Assembly: GCA_018241685.1 (NCBI GenBank)
Contig: JAFEDJ010000067.1
Coordinates: 124,001 to 188,000, forward strand
Source of the DNA: Pseudomonadota bacterium
GTDB taxonomy: Bacteria; Pseudomonadota; Gammaproteobacteria; Burkholderiales; Rhodocyclaceae
Length of the DNA: 64,000 bases
Direction: 5' to 3'
In this document: positions 44,274-52,735 of the stretch, one piece after another
How the letters are laid out: each line of letters opens with the position of its first letter
How positions within the stretch are numbered: position 1 is the first letter of the stretch
The notes under the pieces: generated by a model
What the model saw: only the letters and a program-made list of their open reading frames with translations
The model's database searches: none
Told to the model about the DNA's origin: nothing
Made by a program: the position numbers and the translations under genes

Positions 44274-44303
44274 GGTGTCCTTTCCGGGCATCGGCTCGGC
44301 GCC

Positions 44304-44333
44304 GGCCGGGGCGTGCGTGGGCGCGCCCCGGCC
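44304..44333 (-). promoter_or_regulatory. Intercistronic hairpin between fdoI and fdhD
   Basis: GGCCGGGGCG (44304-44313) and CGCCCCGGCC (44324-44333) form a 10-bp perfect stem with a 10-base loop. With no U-run, it may stabilise or separate the structural and accessory parts of the fdo transcript. Confidence 0.4.
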
Positions 44334-44350
44334 GTGTCATCGGCGCAGGC

Positions 44351-44971
44351 TCAGCGCTTGTTGCCGGTCATCTCCCGGTACCAGCGCGGATGGTGCTTGC
44401 GGGCCCAGGCGTGGGTGACGACGCCTTCCACCATCGCGCGGATGGTGCCCTTGACCCACAGGGCGGCATACACGTGCACGATGATGCCGGCGATCAGCGC
44501 CAGCGCGCTGGAGGCATGCACCAGCAGGGCCACGCGGATCAGCGGGATCGGGAAGGACGCGGCGAAGTAGGGCCGCCAGGCGACGATGCCGGAGAGCAGC
44601 AGCAGCGCCATGCAGCCCGACATCAGCCAGAACATGCCCTTCTGGCCGCCGTTGTAGCGGCCGGTGTCGCCGACCTCGCCACCCTTCATCACGGTGCCGA
44701 CCGCCTTCATCCACTTCACGTCCTCGGCGTCGATGAAGTTGTGGTGGTAGTAGCGGAAGAACTGGCGCAGGAAGGCCAGGAACATCACCACTCCGACGAA
44801 GGGGTGGATGATGCGCGCCAGCTGCGGCGTGCCGAACACCCCGGTGAGCCAGAAGAAGGCCGGGTAGAAGAAGGCCAGTCCGGAGATCGCCAGCAGGATG
44901 AAGCACACCGCCACGATCCAGTGGTTGATGCGCTCGGGCGCGGAATAGCGCTGGATGAGTTGCTCTTTCAC
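44351..44971 (-). CDS. fdoI: Formate dehydrogenase gamma subunit (cytochrome b556)
   Basis: A 206-residue inner-membrane dihaem cytochrome b of the FdnI/FdoI type, passing electrons from the periplasmic formate dehydrogenase to quinone. About four membrane spans are visible, with candidate haem histidines in RINHWIVAV, IIHPFVGVVMF, LLVHASSALA and GIIVHVYAALWVKGTIRAMVEG. The final part HAWARKHHPRWYREMTG is typical. Its ATG overlaps the end of fdoH by 4 bp. Confidence 0.95.
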   Translation of the reverse strand: MKEQLIQRYSAPERINHWIVAVCFILLAISGLAFFYPAFFWLTGVFGTPQLARIIHPFVGVVMFLAFLRQFFRYYHHNFIDAEDVKWMKAVGTVMKGGEVGDTGRYNGGQKGMFWLMSGCMALLLLSGIVAWRPYFAASFPIPLIRVALLVHASSALALIAGIIVHVYAALWVKGTIRAMVEGVVTHAWARKHHPRWYREMTGNKR

Positions 44972-45852
44972 TTGACGGTCTCCTTTTCGTCTTCTGCGTG
45001 CTCGTCATCGGCCCGGTTGGGGCCCACGGTGATGTAGTGGAAGAAGCCGAACAGCCCGGCGGCGGCGATGCCCAGCGTGGCTACTGGCTTGAGCAGGCCT
45101 TTCCACAGGCTCACCGTGGCGCTGATCGCCGGGTCCTGCGGCAGGCCCGAGTACAACGGGGCCTTGTCGGCGTGGTGCAGCACGTACATCACGTGGGTGC
45201 CGCCGACGCCGGCCGGGTCGTAGAGGCCGGCGTTGTCGTAGCCGCGCTTCTTCAGGTCGGTGATGCGGGTCGCCGCCACTTCCTTCATGTCCTCCTTGCT
45301 GCCGAACTGGATGGCGCCGGTCGGGCAGGTCTTCACGCAGGCCGGCTCCTGGCCCACCGCCACGCGGTCGGAGCACAGGGAGCACTTGTAGGCCTTGTTG
45401 TCCTGCTTGGAGATGCGCGGCACGTTGAACGGGCAGCCGGAGACGCAGTAGCCGCAGCCGATGCAGTTCTCCTCGTGGAAATCCACGATGCCGTTCTTGT
45501 ACTGGATTATGGCGCCGGGCGAGGGGCAGGCCTTCAGGCAGCCGGGGTCGGCGCAGTGCATGCAGCCGTCCTTGCGGATGAGCCATTCGAGCTTGCCGTT
45601 CTCTTCCACCTCGTTGAAGCGCATCACCGTCCACGCCTGGTCGGAGAGGTCCACCGGGTTGTCATAAACGCCGATGTTGGTGCCCACCTCGGCGCGCAGC
45701 TCGTTCCACTCCGAGCAGGCCACCTGGCAGGCCTTGCAGCCGATGCAGGTGGTCACGTCGATCAGCTTGGCCACTTCCACCGTGTTGCGCACTTGCGGGG
45801 TGGCCGTGGGGGTTGCGGAGCGGCGCAGGATGTCCAGGGATTGCAATGCCAT
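44968..45852 (-). CDS. fdoH: Formate dehydrogenase beta subunit (four [4Fe-4S])
   Basis: A 294-residue iron-sulfur subunit of formate dehydrogenase-N/O. Sixteen cysteines in four ferredoxin-like sets are present: CIGCKACQVACSEW, CMHCADPGCLKACPSPG, CIGCGYCVSGCPFNVP and CSLCSDRVAVGQEPACVKTCPTG. One C-terminal membrane helix (LGIAAAGLFGFFHYITV) anchors it on the periplasmic side next to FdoI. It starts 13 bp after fdoG and overlaps fdoI, confirming one operon. Confidence 0.96.
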   Translation of the reverse strand: MALQSLDILRRSATPTATPQVRNTVEVAKLIDVTTCIGCKACQVACSEWNELRAEVGTNIGVYDNPVDLSDQAWTVMRFNEVEENGKLEWLIRKDGCMHCADPGCLKACPSPGAIIQYKNGIVDFHEENCIGCGYCVSGCPFNVPRISKQDNKAYKCSLCSDRVAVGQEPACVKTCPTGAIQFGSKEDMKEVAATRITDLKKRGYDNAGLYDPAGVGGTHVMYVLHHADKAPLYSGLPQDPAISATVSLWKGLLKPVATLGIAAAGLFGFFHYITVGPNRADDEHAEDEKETVK

Positions 45853-45865
45853 GTCGGGTCGCTCC

Positions 45866-48800
45866 TCAGGCTTTCTCGATGTTCACGAGGAAGGATTTGT
45901 ATTCGGGGGTCTGGGTGTTGCAGTCGCCGACGAAGGGCGGCAGCGCGTTGGTGAGGTAGCCCTTGCGGGTCACCCCCTCCCAGCCCCAGTGGAGCGGAAT
46001 ACCGATCTGGTGCACCGTCTGGTTATTGACGGTGAGGGCCTTGACCCGCTTGGTGACCACCGCCTTGGCCTTGACGAAGCCGCGCCGCGAGCTGACCTTG
46101 ACCCAGTCGCCGTGGGCGATGCCCTTCTCCCTGGCCAGCGCTTCGCCCACTTCGACGAATTGCTCCGGCTGGGCGATGGCGTTGAGGCGCACCGACTTGG
46201 TCCAGAACTGGAAGTGCTCGGTGAGCCGGTAGGTGGTGCCCACGTAGGGAAAGTCCTTGGCGGTGCCGAGGCGCTCCCGGTCGCCCTTGAACATGCGCAC
46301 CGCCGGGCTGTTTATCACCTTGGGGTGCAGCGGGTTGGTGCCGATCGGCGACTCCATCGGCTCGTAGTGCTCGGGGAAGGGCCCGTCCACCAGCTTGTCC
46401 ACCGCGAACAGGCGGCCGACGCCCTCGTGGTTCATGATGAAGGGGTTCATGCCGGAATCCGGCGCAGCGTCGATCTTGAAGTCCGGCACGTCGGCGCCGA
46501 CCCACTTCTCGCCGTTCCAGGCGATCAGCTTGCGCTGCGGGTCCCACGGCTTGCCAGCCGGGTCGCAGGAGGCGCGGTTGTAGAGGATGCGCCGGTTGGC
46601 CGGCCACGCCCACGCCCAGCCCGGCGTGTTGCCGCAGCCGGCGTCGGTGTTGTCGCGGCGGGCCATCTGGTTGCCAGCCTGGGTCCAGCAGCCGGAGAAG
46701 ATCCAGCACGCGCAGGTGGTGCTGCCGTCGTCCCGCAGGGCGGCGAAGCCCGGCAGCTGCTCGCCTTTTTTGGCGATGATCTTGGTCGGGTCCTTCGGAT
46801 CGGTCACGTCGGCCAGCGCGCGGCCGTTGAGCTCCTTGGCCAGCTCTTCCGGCGTCGGGTTCTTCGGGTCCTTGTAGGGCCACGACAGGTTGAGGATGGG
46901 CTCCGCCACGTTGCCGCCGTCCTTCTGGTAGAGCGCCCGCAGCGCGACGAAGAGTTCGCCGATGATCTCCTGGTCGGACTTGGCCTCGCCGGGGGGCTCG
47001 GCGCCCTTCCAGTGCCACTGCAGCCAGCGGCTCGAATTGACGATGGCACCGTCCTCCTCGGCGAAGCAGGTGGACGGCAGGCGGAACACCTCGGTGCCGA
47101 TCTTGGCCGTATCCACCGGGTTGGACTCGCCCTGGTCCTTCCAGAAGGTGGACGTCTCGGTGGCGATCGGGTCGATGACCACCATGTACTTGAGCTTGCT
47201 GAAGGCCTCGCGCACCTTGGTCGCATCGGGGAAGGAGGCCAGCGGGTTGAAGCCCTGCACGATCAGCCCGTTCACCTGGCCCTGGTGCATCAGCTCGGTC
47301 ATCTGCAGCACGTCGTACAGTTTGTCCCACTTGGGCAGCCAGTCGTAGCCCCAGTTGTTGTCCTTGGTGGCCTTGTCGCCCCAGAACCACTTGAGCAGGC
47401 TGACCATGAACTTGGGCGTGTTCGACCAGTAGTTCAGCTGGTCCGGGCGTACCGCCTTGGGGGTGTTCTTGGCGAGGTACTCGTCGAAGGTCGGGTGGGC
47501 CTTCTCGTTGGGCAGCGTCAGATAGCCGGGCAAGGCCGTGGACAGCAGGCCCAGGTCGGACAGGCCCTGGATGTTGGAGTGGCCGCGCAGCGCATTCACG
47601 CCGCCGCCGGGCATGCCCACGTTGCCCAGCAACAGCTGGATCATCGCCATCGTGCGGATGTTCTGCGCGCCGACGGTGTGCTGGGTCCAGCCCAGCGCGT
47701 AGAGGATGGTGCCGACCTTGTCGGGCCGTGCGGTCTCGCCCAGGTGCTCGCACACCTTGATGAAGCCTTCCAGCGGGCTGCCGGTGATGTTGGTCACCAC
47801 CTCCGGCGTGTAGCGCGCGAAGTGGGTCTTCATCAGGTTCCACACGCAGCGCGGGTGTTCCAGCGTCGGGTCGGTCTTCGCCATGCCGGCGGCGTCCAGC
47901 TCGTAGCTCCAGGTGCCGCGTTCGTACTTGCCCTTGTCGGCGTCGTAGCCCGAGAACAGGCCGTCCTCGAAGCCGAAGCCCTCGCTGACGATCAGGCTGG
48001 CGTTGGTGTAGGCCTTGACGTAGTCCCAGTGGATCTTGTCGTTGCTCACCAGCCAGTTGATGATCCCGCCCAGGAAGGCGATGTCGGAGCCGGCGCGGAT
48101 CGGCACGTAATGGTCGGCCACCGCGGCGGTGCGGTTGAAGCGCGGGTCCACCACGATGAGCTTGGCGCCGCGCTGCTTCTTGGCCTCGATGGCCCACTTG
48201 AAGCCGACCGGGTGGGCCTCGGCCGCATTGCCGCCCATCACCAGGATGAAGTCGGCGTTCTTGATGTCCACCCAGCTGTTGGTCATGCCGCCGCGGCCGT
48301 AGCTGGCCGCCAGCGCCGCCACGGTGGGGCCGTGGCAGATGCGGGCCTGCGCGTCGGTGGCGACGATGCCCAGCGCGCGCATGAACTTCTGCGTGAGGAT
48401 CCCGGTTTCGTTCGACGAGGCCGATGCGGTCAGCATGCCCGTCGACGTCCAGCGGTTCACCGCCACGCCGTCGGCGTTCTTGTGCACGATGTTGGCGTCG
48501 CGGTCGGCCTTCATGTGCTTGGCGATGCGTTCGACCGCCTCATGCCAGGAGATGCGCTTCCACTCGGCGGCGCCGGCTTCGCGCACCTCCGGATACTTGA
48601 GGCGCCCCGGGCTGTGGATGAAGTCGAGCAGGCCGGCGCCCTTCGGGCACAGGGAACCGCGGCTCACCGGATGGTCCGGGTCGCCCTCGATGTGGATGAT
48701 CTCGGCCTTGGCGTTCTTGGCGCCGTCGCCCAGGCTGTACATCAGCAGGCCGCAGCCCACCGAACAATAGGTGCAGGTGTTGCGGGTTTCCACCGTGCGG

Positions 48801-48922
48801 GCCAGGCGGTACTGGCGAACCTCTGCCATGGCCGTGCCCGGTGCAAAACCCATCACCCCCAAGCTGGATGCGCCCAGCCCGGCGGAGGTGATCTTGAAGA
48901 ACTGCCGCCGTGTGACTTGCAT
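45866..48922 (-). CDS. fdoG: Formate dehydrogenase-N type catalytic subunit, cysteine variant
   Basis: A 1018-residue molybdopterin enzyme oxidising formate in the periplasm. The twin-arginine signal TRRQFFK opens the protein, then the [4Fe-4S] motif CTYCSVGCG...LCPKG. The position equal to selenocysteine 196 of Escherichia coli FdnG is here an ordinary cysteine (TGC at 48335-48337, in QARICHGPT), so the gene is read without UGA recoding. ATG at 48922 is chosen for its GAGGAG and Tat signal at the very N-terminus; an ATG 120 bases upstream would bury the signal. First gene of fdoGHI-fdhDE. Confidence 0.96.
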   Translation of the reverse strand: MQVTRRQFFKITSAGLGASSLGVMGFAPGTAMAEVRQYRLARTVETRNTCTYCSVGCGLLMYSLGDGAKNAKAEIIHIEGDPDHPVSRGSLCPKGAGLLDFIHSPGRLKYPEVREAGAAEWKRISWHEAVERIAKHMKADRDANIVHKNADGVAVNRWTSTGMLTASASSNETGILTQKFMRALGIVATDAQARICHGPTVAALAASYGRGGMTNSWVDIKNADFILVMGGNAAEAHPVGFKWAIEAKKQRGAKLIVVDPRFNRTAAVADHYVPIRAGSDIAFLGGIINWLVSNDKIHWDYVKAYTNASLIVSEGFGFEDGLFSGYDADKGKYERGTWSYELDAAGMAKTDPTLEHPRCVWNLMKTHFARYTPEVVTNITGSPLEGFIKVCEHLGETARPDKVGTILYALGWTQHTVGAQNIRTMAMIQLLLGNVGMPGGGVNALRGHSNIQGLSDLGLLSTALPGYLTLPNEKAHPTFDEYLAKNTPKAVRPDQLNYWSNTPKFMVSLLKWFWGDKATKDNNWGYDWLPKWDKLYDVLQMTELMHQGQVNGLIVQGFNPLASFPDATKVREAFSKLKYMVVIDPIATETSTFWKDQGESNPVDTAKIGTEVFRLPSTCFAEEDGAIVNSSRWLQWHWKGAEPPGEAKSDQEIIGELFVALRALYQKDGGNVAEPILNLSWPYKDPKNPTPEELAKELNGRALADVTDPKDPTKIIAKKGEQLPGFAALRDDGSTTCACWIFSGCWTQAGNQMARRDNTDAGCGNTPGWAWAWPANRRILYNRASCDPAGKPWDPQRKLIAWNGEKWVGADVPDFKIDAAPDSGMNPFIMNHEGVGRLFAVDKLVDGPFPEHYEPMESPIGTNPLHPKVINSPAVRMFKGDRERLGTAKDFPYVGTTYRLTEHFQFWTKSVRLNAIAQPEQFVEVGEALAREKGIAHGDWVKVSSRRGFVKAKAVVTKRVKALTVNNQTVHQIGIPLHWGWEGVTRKGYLTNALPPFVGDCNTQTPEYKSFLVNIEKA

Positions 48923-49009
48923 TGACTCCTCCCTCTGGAAATCTGTCCTTGTGCTGCCGCATCGCCATTGCCCCTGGAGGGCGGGCATATGCGTGAAGGA
49001 TCGGCAATT

Positions 49010-49024
49010 GCAAAGACAATGCCA
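49010..49024 (-). promoter_or_regulatory. Sigma-54 type -24/-12 promoter of the fdo operon
   Basis: Minus-strand TGGCATTGTCTTTGC has GG and GC separated by exactly 10 bases, matching the TGGCAC-N5-TTGC consensus. The expected transcript start is near 48998, giving a leader of about 75 bases before fdoG. Confidence 0.65.
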
Positions 49025-49076
49025 GGGGTGTGGTCTTTTCAAATCAAGGCATTAGCAGCCCCGATGCATGAAGCGC

Positions 49077-49112
49077 GGGACAAAATGTCCCTCCGCCGGG
49101 TCAATATGTCCC
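49077..49112. promoter_or_regulatory. Two tandem palindromic sites, likely activator (UAS) sites for the fdo promoter
   Basis: GGGACA-AAA-TGTCCC (49077-49091) is a perfect palindrome; GGGTCA-ATA-TGTCCC (49098-49112) has one mismatch. Their centres are 21 bp apart and lie about 85-105 bp upstream of the predicted sigma-54 start, where enhancer-binding proteins usually sit. The rest of the 450-base gap (48923-49375) shows no gene. Confidence 0.6.
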
Positions 49113-49375
49113 GCCGCACTGCCGAAGGCGGCGGCGCTGCGCAAACCCATCGGCCTGCATGGGCGCCCCGCTCGAGGGCGGACAGGGCTTCCCGCGTGTC
49201 GGGAATCTTTACACCGCCGGAGCTCCGCCTCCGCCAGACGCTTGGAGCCACTCATCAAGGGCTTAGGAATCAAGCAATTAAAAGTCACTGCCCGGATTGG
49301 TAGGTTAATTGCTAAACCCCTCGCAGACGACGGTCCGCATCGAAACCGGCCGCTGGCCCGGCCTCTCTCGCGAGT

Positions 49376-49942
49376 GTGAATGCCGTGCGCTTCCTGCTGC
49401 TGCTCATCGCGCTGTTGCTGGTTTCGCCCTTATCCGGGTGCGGTGGCGGTACGTCACCCGATCAGCGCGACAGCGAGCAGGCCCTGCACAAGGTGGCCGT
49501 CGCCGACATGCCGGCCCTCTCCGATTGCCTCCAGCGCATCAGCACGCATCTCAATACCGCCGGTGGCCAGGAGCAACTGGGTATCTCCTGCGCAGTGGGC
49601 ACCTATTCGGGCCGCAGCACCGGCGGTTACGACTGTTCCCTCAAGGTGGATGTGGCACCGGCTGAACTGCGCCTCTCCATCCAGGACCGCGAAATCTCCA
49701 TTCCCCTCGGCCCTACCGCCTATAGCGCCGATGGCCGCCCCCTCATGAACGTGGAAGACGCCAGCCTGCCCGGCCAGCCCGGTTTCCAGGCAGTGCGCTA
49801 CGTGGCCGGTAGCGCCGACGAGGCGCTCACCGAGACCCTGACCCTGCGGCTCGGCGGCGGTACGCCGCGCCTGCCGAAGATGATTTACCAAAGCGTGAGG
49901 AACAACCAAGCCCAGACCACCGTATGCAATTTCGGCCGCTGA
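49376..49942 (+). CDS. Putative lipoprotein
   Basis: A 188-residue protein starting at GTG 49376 (GTG 49385 is possible). The signal peptide FLLLLIALLLVSPLSGC ends in a lipobox with Cys, followed by a Gly-rich linker. The mature part has four further cysteines that may pair in the periplasm (SDCLQRIS, GISCAVG, GYDCSLKV, TTVCNFG). No known domain was recognised. It lies 51 bp before the PEP-CTERM protein gene in the same direction; a shared envelope role is only inference. Confidence 0.6.
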   Translation: MNAVRFLLLLIALLLVSPLSGCGGGTSPDQRDSEQALHKVAVADMPALSDCLQRISTHLNTAGGQEQLGISCAVGTYSGRSTGGYDCSLKVDVAPAELRLSIQDREISIPLGPTAYSADGRPLMNVEDASLPGQPGFQAVRYVAGSADEALTETLTLRLGGGTPRLPKMIYQSVRNNQAQTTVCNFGR

Positions 49943-49993
49943 CGGTCGATCGCCACCGCCGGTTGCCAAGCTGAATCCAGCCAAGGAGGGAAT

Positions 49994-50737
49994 ATGCGTC
50001 TGAATTCGTCATATCCATGCGTGTCCCGTGTCCTGCGTGGCGCCGCCCTTGCGATGGCTGTCGGCATCAGCGCCCCGGCGCTTGCCGCACTGGCCACCTA
50101 CCAGGCCCAGGGCAACTTCAATGCCGCCATCGCCGGCCTCACCGCCACCACCACCGACTTCGACGGCATCGCGCCGGGCACCAGCTACCCGCCGGGCAGC
50201 GGGCCGGCCGGCTCCGGCTTCACGGTCGGCCTGACGGCTGGCAGCGCCAGCTCAGGCTTCAACCTGCCGACGGTCGGCAGTGTCTTCTGGACGACCTCCG
50301 GCACCCACTACCTCGGCCTCGACAACCCGGATACCGCCTTCGAGTCCGGTGACGCGCTGGTTTTCAGCTTCTTGTCCCCGGTGCAGGGCTTCGGCCTCTA
50401 CGTGGTGGGCGGGCGTGACCTGCTGGACATCCAGGCAGGGGCGGTGACCCTCACCGTCGATGGCGCGACCCTCGCCATCTCGTCCATCGACTACCTGGCC
50501 AGCGGCAATGGCGATTACGCCTTCTTCCTCGGCTTCGCCACCGACGACGGCAGCACCTTCAGCAGCGCCACGCTGACCGTGGGCGACGGTTCGGGCGTGA
50601 TCCCGGTGACGGTGGATGACGTCACGCTGGCCCGTACCCCCGACAACGGCACCCCTCTGCCCGAGCCGGGCGGCCTGTTGCTGGTGTCCACTGCGATGGC
50701 GGCCGCATGGCTGCGTACACGTATCGCCCGTTCTTGA
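49994..50737 (+). CDS. PEP-CTERM sorted exported protein
   Basis: A 247-residue protein with an N-terminal signal peptide (AMAVGISAPALA) and a C-terminal sorting tail of the PEP-CTERM kind: the PLPEPGG motif, a hydrophobic helix (LLLVSTAMAAAWL) and a basic end (RTRIARS). Such proteins are processed by exosortase in species that also make exopolysaccharide. The middle is beta-rich with many Gly, Thr and Ser, often seen in this class. AAGGAGGG lies 7 bases before the ATG. No exosortase gene is in the window. Confidence 0.8.
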   Translation: MRLNSSYPCVSRVLRGAALAMAVGISAPALAALATYQAQGNFNAAIAGLTATTTDFDGIAPGTSYPPGSGPAGSGFTVGLTAGSASSGFNLPTVGSVFWTTSGTHYLGLDNPDTAFESGDALVFSFLSPVQGFGLYVVGGRDLLDIQAGAVTLTVDGATLAISSIDYLASGNGDYAFFLGFATDDGSTFSSATLTVGDGSGVIPVTVDDVTLARTPDNGTPLPEPGGLLLVSTAMAAAWLRTRIARS

Positions 50738-50764
50738 TCCGCGATCCACCCCAAGGAGATGATC

Positions 50765-51367
50765 ATGAAGAAATTGACTCAAGGCCTCCTCGCCACCGCA
50801 GTCGTCGCCAGCCTGGGCGGCTTCACCACCAGCGCATCGGCCCAGGCGGAACCCTTCATCGGCCAGATCATGTGCGCCGGCTTCAATTTCGCCCCCCAAG
50901 GCTGGGCTGAGCTCAACGGTCAGCTGTTGCCGATCTCCACCAACACCCCGCTGTTCTCGCTGCTTGGCACCACCTACGGCGGGGACGGCCGCGTCACTTT
51001 TGGCCTGCCCGACATGCGCGGCCGTGTGCTGATCCACGCCGGGCAGGGGCCCGGCCTCAGTAACCGGAATCAGGGGGAGAGCGCTGGCGCCGAAACCCAG
51101 ACCATCGGCGTCGCCAACATGCCTGCGCACACCCACCAGGTGGCACCGCTGGGCAGCGGCGCTGACGCCACCGCGGTGTCGCCGGCCGGCGCAATGCCGG
51201 CCTCCAAGGCGCGCACCACGCTGTACACCACCGGCGGCCCGGCGTTGCCGATGGCGGCCACCACCAGCAGTTCGACCGGCAGCGGCACGCCTATTTCCGA
51301 CATGCAGCCCTATCTCGTGGTGAAGTGTTTCATCGCCCTGCAGGGCATCTTCCCGTCACGCAATTGA
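50765..51367 (+). CDS. Exported phage tail-collar domain protein
   Basis: About 200 residues. After a signal peptide (LLATAVVASLGGFTTSASAQA) comes a tail-collar domain as in Mdp/microcystin-dependent proteins and phage short-tail fibres: FIGQIMCAGFNFAPQGWAELNGQLLPIS, LFSLLGTTYGGDGRVTFGLPDMRGRV and a C-terminal MQPYLVVKCFIALQGIFPSRN. The presence of a signal peptide sets it apart from phage tail genes and suggests a secreted or surface protein. The ATG at 50765 is chosen over 50759 because AAGGAG is 6 bases away. It follows the PEP-CTERM gene by 27 bp and ends at a strong terminator. Confidence 0.82.
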   Translation: MKKLTQGLLATAVVASLGGFTTSASAQAEPFIGQIMCAGFNFAPQGWAELNGQLLPISTNTPLFSLLGTTYGGDGRVTFGLPDMRGRVLIHAGQGPGLSNRNQGESAGAETQTIGVANMPAHTHQVAPLGSGADATAVSPAGAMPASKARTTLYTTGGPALPMAATTSSSTGSGTPISDMQPYLVVKCFIALQGIFPSRN

Positions 51368-51391
51368 AGGCCGCAACGATATTCCCGCAGT

Positions 51392-51420
51392 AAGAAACGG
51401 CGCCCTGGGCGCCGTTTCTT
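51392..51420 (+). terminator. Intrinsic terminator between collar-protein gene and eutR
   Basis: AAGAAACGGCGCC-CTG-GGCGCCGTTTCTT is a perfect 13-bp stem whose arms provide A- and T-rich ends, so it can work for both convergent genes. Confidence 0.85.
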
Positions 51421-51432
51421 CATGGGCGGCGC

Positions 51433-52410
51433 TCAGCCCTGGCGGGCAGATTCCGACGGCAGCTCCCCGAACATCCGCTTGTAGTCCCGCGCGAACTGGC
51501 TCATGTGGGTGAAGCCCCAGTCGTAGGCGACGCTGGATATCGGCCGCCGGCCTTCGCCGTAGCGCAGTTCGCGGCGTACCTCGTTGAGGCGCAGGCTGCG
51601 CATGTAGGCCAGCGGCGGCAGGCCGGTGATGTCCTCGACGCAGTTCTGCAGCGCCCGCCGGCTGACGTGCAGGTGGGCGCACAGGTCCGGAATCGCCGGT
51701 GGCTGCTCGGGGCGGTCGAGGACGAAGCGGCGCAGCTTGTCCACCAGCTGCTGGTGCTGCAGGCGCGTGCGGCTCGCTGCGGCCGGCTGGCTGTGCTGGC
51801 CGGTGAGCATCGCCGCCAGCGCGTCGAAGATACGCAGCTGCAATTCCTCGGCGGTATAGCCCGGGCTGGCCGCCGGCCCCTCCGCGTCGGCGAGGATGCC
51901 GGCCAGCGTCGCGCACAAGGCCTCCTTGTGGCCGGGGGCCAGGTTGCGCACGTCGCCCTGCTGCAGCAGACGGTCCAGATCCTGGTGGGCGGTGTTCTCC
52001 AGGTAGTCGGCAAAGGCCAGCCGATCCACCACGATGCCGAACAGGTCGAAGTCCGGCGCGGTGATCAGGTCGAACTCCGCACCGCCGTCGCGCACGCACA
52101 CCGCCTGGGACGCCAGCGCCTTGCCGCCCATCGCCATCATGCCGTCGCGTGCCGCCGGAATGCCGAACCACACCGAGCTTGGCCACGCGGCGCAGGTCTG
52201 GCGCAGCTGGCGGTTGGCGCTCTCGACGAAGACCTGGGTCTTGGGCAGCCACAGCTCCGTCACGCTGCCCTCAAAGTGGCCCGGCGACAGCTGGTCGTAG
52301 CGCTGGTCCCACTGGGACAGGTTGTGGGCCTGTTCGTCCGCATCCCGCGCGCGGGTCACGCGGCGCAGGGGGCGGAGCCGGGCGGACGGGGGCGGAATGA
52401 GGCTGTTCAT
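51433..52410 (-). CDS. eutR: AraC-family regulator, EutR-like
   Basis: A 325-residue regulator with an N-terminal ligand domain of about 200 residues (WDQRYDQLSPGHFEGSVTELWLPKTQVFVESANRQLRQ) and a C-terminal AraC double helix-turn-helix (AIPDLCAHLHVSRRALQNCVEDITG; VAYDWGFTHMSQFARDYKRMFGELP). The pattern is that of EutR, which activates ethanolamine genes when ethanolamine and cobalamin are both present. ATG at 52410, with AGGA upstream, is preferred to longer starts. It is divergent from the eat-eutB-eutC operon. Confidence 0.87.
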   Translation of the reverse strand: MNSLIPPPSARLRPLRRVTRARDADEQAHNLSQWDQRYDQLSPGHFEGSVTELWLPKTQVFVESANRQLRQTCAAWPSSVWFGIPAARDGMMAMGGKALASQAVCVRDGGAEFDLITAPDFDLFGIVVDRLAFADYLENTAHQDLDRLLQQGDVRNLAPGHKEALCATLAGILADAEGPAASPGYTAEELQLRIFDALAAMLTGQHSQPAAASRTRLQHQQLVDKLRRFVLDRPEQPPAIPDLCAHLHVSRRALQNCVEDITGLPPLAYMRSLRLNEVRRELRYGEGRRPISSVAYDWGFTHMSQFARDYKRMFGELPSESARQG

Positions 52411-52623
52411 GGGGGTGTCCTGCGGATGAGTCATGGCGAGCGCGAAGCAAGCCGCGTACCGCTGCCCCTCGACTGGCCGGAAGGGCTTGCCGCTGCGGGC
52501 GCCGGGCGGGGCAGGGGCGCCGCTGCGAGGGTGCCACCGCGCGCGGAACGCCCGCGCCGGCCACCCTGTTGGTGCATTGCAGCAGCGGTCGGCACAGGGC
52601 TGGTGCGCGTTTTGGGTGGTGTG

Positions 52624-52640
52624 TTGCAGGCGTATTGCAG
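52624..52640. promoter_or_regulatory. Paired TTGCAG half-sites in the eutR-eat intergenic region
   Basis: TTGCAG-N5-TTGCAG puts two direct half-sites one helical turn apart, as AraC-family regulators prefer; a third TTGCAG lies at 52577. The 325-base gap (52411-52735) between eutR and eat contains no gene. This is a candidate EutR site, not a demonstrated one. Confidence 0.3.
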
Positions 52641-52735
52641 TCGTGCCGAATCTTGCTATTGCGGTGCTGAAACTTGATACGTGCCACCCCGCCCGCTGAT
52701 CCACGATTCACCCATCGATCCCTTAGGAGTGAATC

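Noticed and set aside
45674..48925. Open frame of more than 1000 codons on the plus strand opposite fdoG
   Set aside because: It is antisense to a gene with unmistakable catalytic motifs; its product is low-complexity (Val, Gly, His, Leu, Arg rich) with no domain. GC-rich codon bias produces such long antisense frames.
52615..52630. Sigma-54 promoter before eat (TGGGTGGTGTGTTGC)
   Set aside because: GG-N10-GC spacing fits, but the -24 part is poor (TGGGT) in a G-rich stretch, and EutR-type activation does not need sigma-54.
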